A stretch of 64,000 bases of DNA from Carex sylvatica (lineage: Eukaryota > Streptophyta > Magnoliopsida > Poales > Cyperaceae): positions 62,001 through 126,000 of the forward strand of contig CAXKVR010000312.1 of assembly GCA_964058845.1 (NCBI GenBank), read 5' to 3'. Position numbers and translations under genes: made by a program. Each line of letters begins with the position of its first letter. Position 1 is the first letter of the stretch. Below the pieces are notes generated by a model. It worked only from the letters and a program-made list of their open reading frames with translations. It was not told the DNA's origin and made no database searches. Shown here piece after piece: positions 61,301 to 64,000 of this stretch.

Positions 61301-64000
61301 AGAAATGGCATTTAGTTGTTTTTGAATTTGCCCCTATCTCTAATAAGCGCTTTTATTACACCAAAGTGAACAAAAATCATGTAAAAGATATAGGTTTTGT
61401 AAAAGATATATTGGTTAGGATTTTGAACTTGTTGGTTTTATAATGGGGGAAAGTCAGGAAAATATAGTCACTTTTGCCATGTTTGGTTGTGAAGTAAGAG
61501 GTGGAGTAAACCCCTTACTCCACGTTTAAGGAGCCAAACGAGGAGTAAAATAGAAGGAGTAAGATGGAGTAAGAGGTGAGCTAAACCGAAGTAACTTACT
61601 CCACCTAGAGAGGTGGTTTAGCTTACTCCACCAAACATGGTTAACTTACTCTATCTTAGCTTAGAGTAAGCAATTTACTCCGGTTTAAAGTTACTCCACA
61701 ACCAAACATGACCTTTATACAGTAATTAACCATGCTTAAAGGTTATTTGCAAATAATCAGATTTTGAGGGGCAAATATTCCTCGTAAGTGTGATAAGCAC
61801 TTGTCTTAATATACAAATTTTTTCTTGTAGTATCTTTATTTAGTCTTCTATACTTTTGTATTTGCTAACTTGCACCCTTTTAAATGTTATGCAGGTCAGG
61901 TCATGAGAGAAAGCACCATAATGAAGGCCATTTCTGGATTGAATGAGACCATTGGCATAGTTCTCGATTTTTTACAGGATTCGAAGGTTTACTATAAATT
62001 ATATTCTTTATTTGCTTAAATTTTTTAATCATTGAACGCAATGCAAGGAAAAAGATATAAACTGGATTGTTTCGCAGGACCATAACCAGAGGAAAGGGGA
62101 TGATCTATTAGCAGCTGTAAGAATAATTGGAAGGTAGGTCGTCAACTCATCTTATATGTTGAAATGTATGTTTGTATAAGTTGTTTTCATGATTATTCTT
62201 CTTACCTTAGATTTTACAATTATTCTACAGTAACAAACCTGCACTAAAATCAAGCATTTCCATCAGATACAGTAGTTGATGTTGTGAAAAGTGCTCAGTA
62301 TTAGCAAATTTGCAAAGCACACATGACAATCCTCAAATTGGCAAGTAACAGTCAGCATTGTTTGGATAATTTGCCTATTGCATGTTGTTAATATTGTTGT
62401 AATGAAAAAAGGTTTAGACCATTACATATTGATTAACACTCCTTCATTTTTAATGAGCTCGTGAATTTATTTGGAGTAATGTAGTCCTTTTTTGGTCCCC
62501 TCTTGGGTTTTATTGTTCTGGTGTTAGTTGCAACTTGCAGATAACCCTTCAAATTGAAAATGTTCGGTGATTTGCAAAAAAATAAATAAATAATTGGTTC
62601 TGCAACAATTTAATGTTCTGTTATGAAATAACCAAATTTTCAGTTATCTGGCAGAAGCACCTCATGCATGCAAGGAGAAAACTACACATTTATTGGAATA
62701 CATTCTATCCATCCAAGGTCAAGATGAATCAAGGTCTGTGAATTTGTTATTCCATTTTTGTTCTTCTTTACAGTCATTCTCATGATTAATATAAGGCGAT
62801 TTTGGGATGATGATCTGGCAGCCCCTTCTATTCAGTCTGCTTCATGCTTCCAATGCTATCACAAACAACCTTGGAGGCTGATGGATGTAAAACTCTGGCC
62901 TCTTTTGAAGGATACAAAACTGTAAGTTCATTAAAGGAAAAGTGAGACTATGGTACTATGCGTAGCGTATATTGGTCCGTACTATGGATCAATATCTCCA
63001 TTTTCAAAGACCAAATAATCAATCTGAACCGTTCAACATGATCTCCATATGAAATTGTACTTGTAGATCAAATTTCATAGTACCATAGCCTCACTCAAAA
63101 AATAATATTTAGATGGTACACATAAGTGAACTTGTACACTAAAGGGTAATCTATTCAGACATTCATTTATGATTTTAACAAGTGAAAATTTTATGTTGCA
63201 GGTTGCTGATTGTCTCCTGAAATTGATTGAGCTAGATCAAGTTACCAATGAAGATGCTGGTACAATTGTTTTGGCATGTGATACCATCTTTAATTTCCTA
63301 AGCAATGTAGGTTCTCATGGATTTTAGAAATTTTATCTTTTAGTTAAGAAGCTTGCATCCATATTGGTATTGCACAACCGTCTCATGAGTTTCTATTTAT
63401 TTTAACAGAAGAAAAGTCTTCAAGTTCAAGTGGTTAATGGCCTTCTTAAAATCCTAAGAGTGCTTCCTTTGTGGGCTGGTATATTCTAATTTCCTTCACA
63501 CAAGTGCGCACTCACACGCACTGACATAAAACCTGTCGGATTTGTTTCAAATGACAAATCCAAGCGCGCGCACACACAGACATAAAAGCTGTCAGATTTG
63601 CTTCAAATGACAAATCCGAACCTTTGAAACTGATCTAAAAAATGCTATATCTGTAAATTTTCATTTTCATTTAGTATTATCTTTTTCTTTACTTGGTAAA
63701 AAAAATCATTGTAAGATGCTTCTTTCCATGAATTTGAGTAGTCATGGACCAAGCTTATGCTTTTGGTTAAATAAGGAAAAGAAAGTTGGCAATGTATATG
63801 TTCTGTGGAAGGTTGGAATTGGCTAATGGCACCTTTTATTTTTCTCTTATTTTTGCCTGACATGGTTATAGTGCAATCAAGTGATCCTTCACTCATCGTG
63901 GTGGCGTCAGGTGTGTGTGCTTTGATATTAGAGTTAACATTAGAGGAATTCCTCTTGAGCCATTGTGATTTTGACATTAGCGCCCTTGAGAGCTTGTCTT
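58394..64000 (+). CDS. Neurochondrin-family protein, 3' end outside window
   Basis: Coding exons in order: 58394-58396 (the ATG alone), 58484-58667, 59195-59345, 59478-59614, 59708-59811, 59998-60093, 60195-60285, 60400-60520, 60976-61172, 61895-61986, 62078-62133, 62644-62733, 62822-62921, 63202-63306, 63409-63478 and 63872-64000, running off the edge. About 575 residues are encoded so far, nearly the full family length. The helical, ARM-like protein shows SLDDCLKLLRGERDEQKLAG, GLLLATKFCQ, PEQSVAEECFEFFLLIAMAS and LLYDVLRTTPSQLWAAHIRV, which place it in the plant neurochondrin family (At4g32050 type). Its molecular role in plants is not established. The N-terminus is ambiguous: the 87 bp after the ATG can be an intron or can stay in frame as a 29-residue hydrophobic extension. 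Two MITEs lie in its introns. Confidence 0.88.
61477..61712. mobile_element. Intronic MITE with CATGTTTGGTTGTG ends
   Basis: The left end CATGTTTGGTTGTGAAGTAA is mirrored by TTACTCCACAACCAAACATG at the right. The ~235 bp interior is packed with GGAGTAA / TTACTCC words on both strands. It lies in the 722 bp intron between 61172 and 61895 of the neurochondrin gene. Target duplication not certain. Confidence 0.75.
62942..63094. mobile_element. Intronic MITE with GTGAGxCTATGGTACTATG ends
   Basis: GTGAGACTATGGTACTATG at 62942 is mirrored by CATAGTACCATAGCCTCAC ending at 63094: 19 bp ends with a single mismatch, 153 bp in total. It lies in the intron between 62921 and 63202 and starts about 20 bp after the donor. 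Related sequence occurs near 5020-5170, 10556-10700, 23353-23700 and 41655-41715, so it belongs to a family with several members in this window. Confidence 0.75.

Overview
This 64 kb window is nuclear DNA from a flowering plant, very probably a eudicot. The evidence is AT-rich spacers, GT-AG introns with U/T-rich acceptors, and six multi-exon genes of plant families. There are no bacterial features. I cannot fix the species from the sequence.

Layout: positions 1-13,600 are a gene-free, repeat-rich block. It holds a 2.5 kb element with ~605 bp inverted arms (1596-4057), a 542 bp deleted CACTA transposon (5345-5886), a second long-arm element of the same family (6721-7709) with an extra orphan arm, an A/T-rich minisatellite (8395-8960), two tandem CACTA ends (11535-11953) and a large hairpin (12090-12372). 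Next come a class II KNOX homeobox gene (KNAT7 type, + strand, 13654-15352) and, converging on it, a PB1-domain Raf-like MAPKKK (- strand, 15959-22384).

Positions 22,700-32,700 are a second transposon-rich block. Two roughly 1 kb units lie in direct order. The second is split by a 3,604 bp CACTA transposon (26574-30177) that carries broken pieces of two unrelated host genes: a RALF peptide gene and a class III HD-Zip gene. This nested element is the most interesting object in the window.

Positions 33,060-41,403 hold an 18-coding-exon gene for the p115/Uso1-type Golgi tether (golgin candidate 6 / MAG4). A diverged ~110 bp direct repeat lies on both sides of it. Two hAT-type elements with clear 8 bp target duplications (43359-44022 and 44244-44410) and tandem AT-rich repeats follow.

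The last third carries a RHY1A-like RING-H2 gene (+, 47183-48107), a second RING-H2 E3 ligase gene (-, 50620-53538) with a 32-G run in an intron, and a neurochondrin-family gene (+, from 58394 and running off the right edge). Several MITEs sit in introns or just upstream of these genes.

The genes do not form a pathway. They are ordinary neighbours: transcription factor, kinase, membrane tether, two ubiquitin ligases and an ARM-type protein. Exon joins were worked out by hand from splice signals and reading frame; all completed models keep one open frame to a stop.
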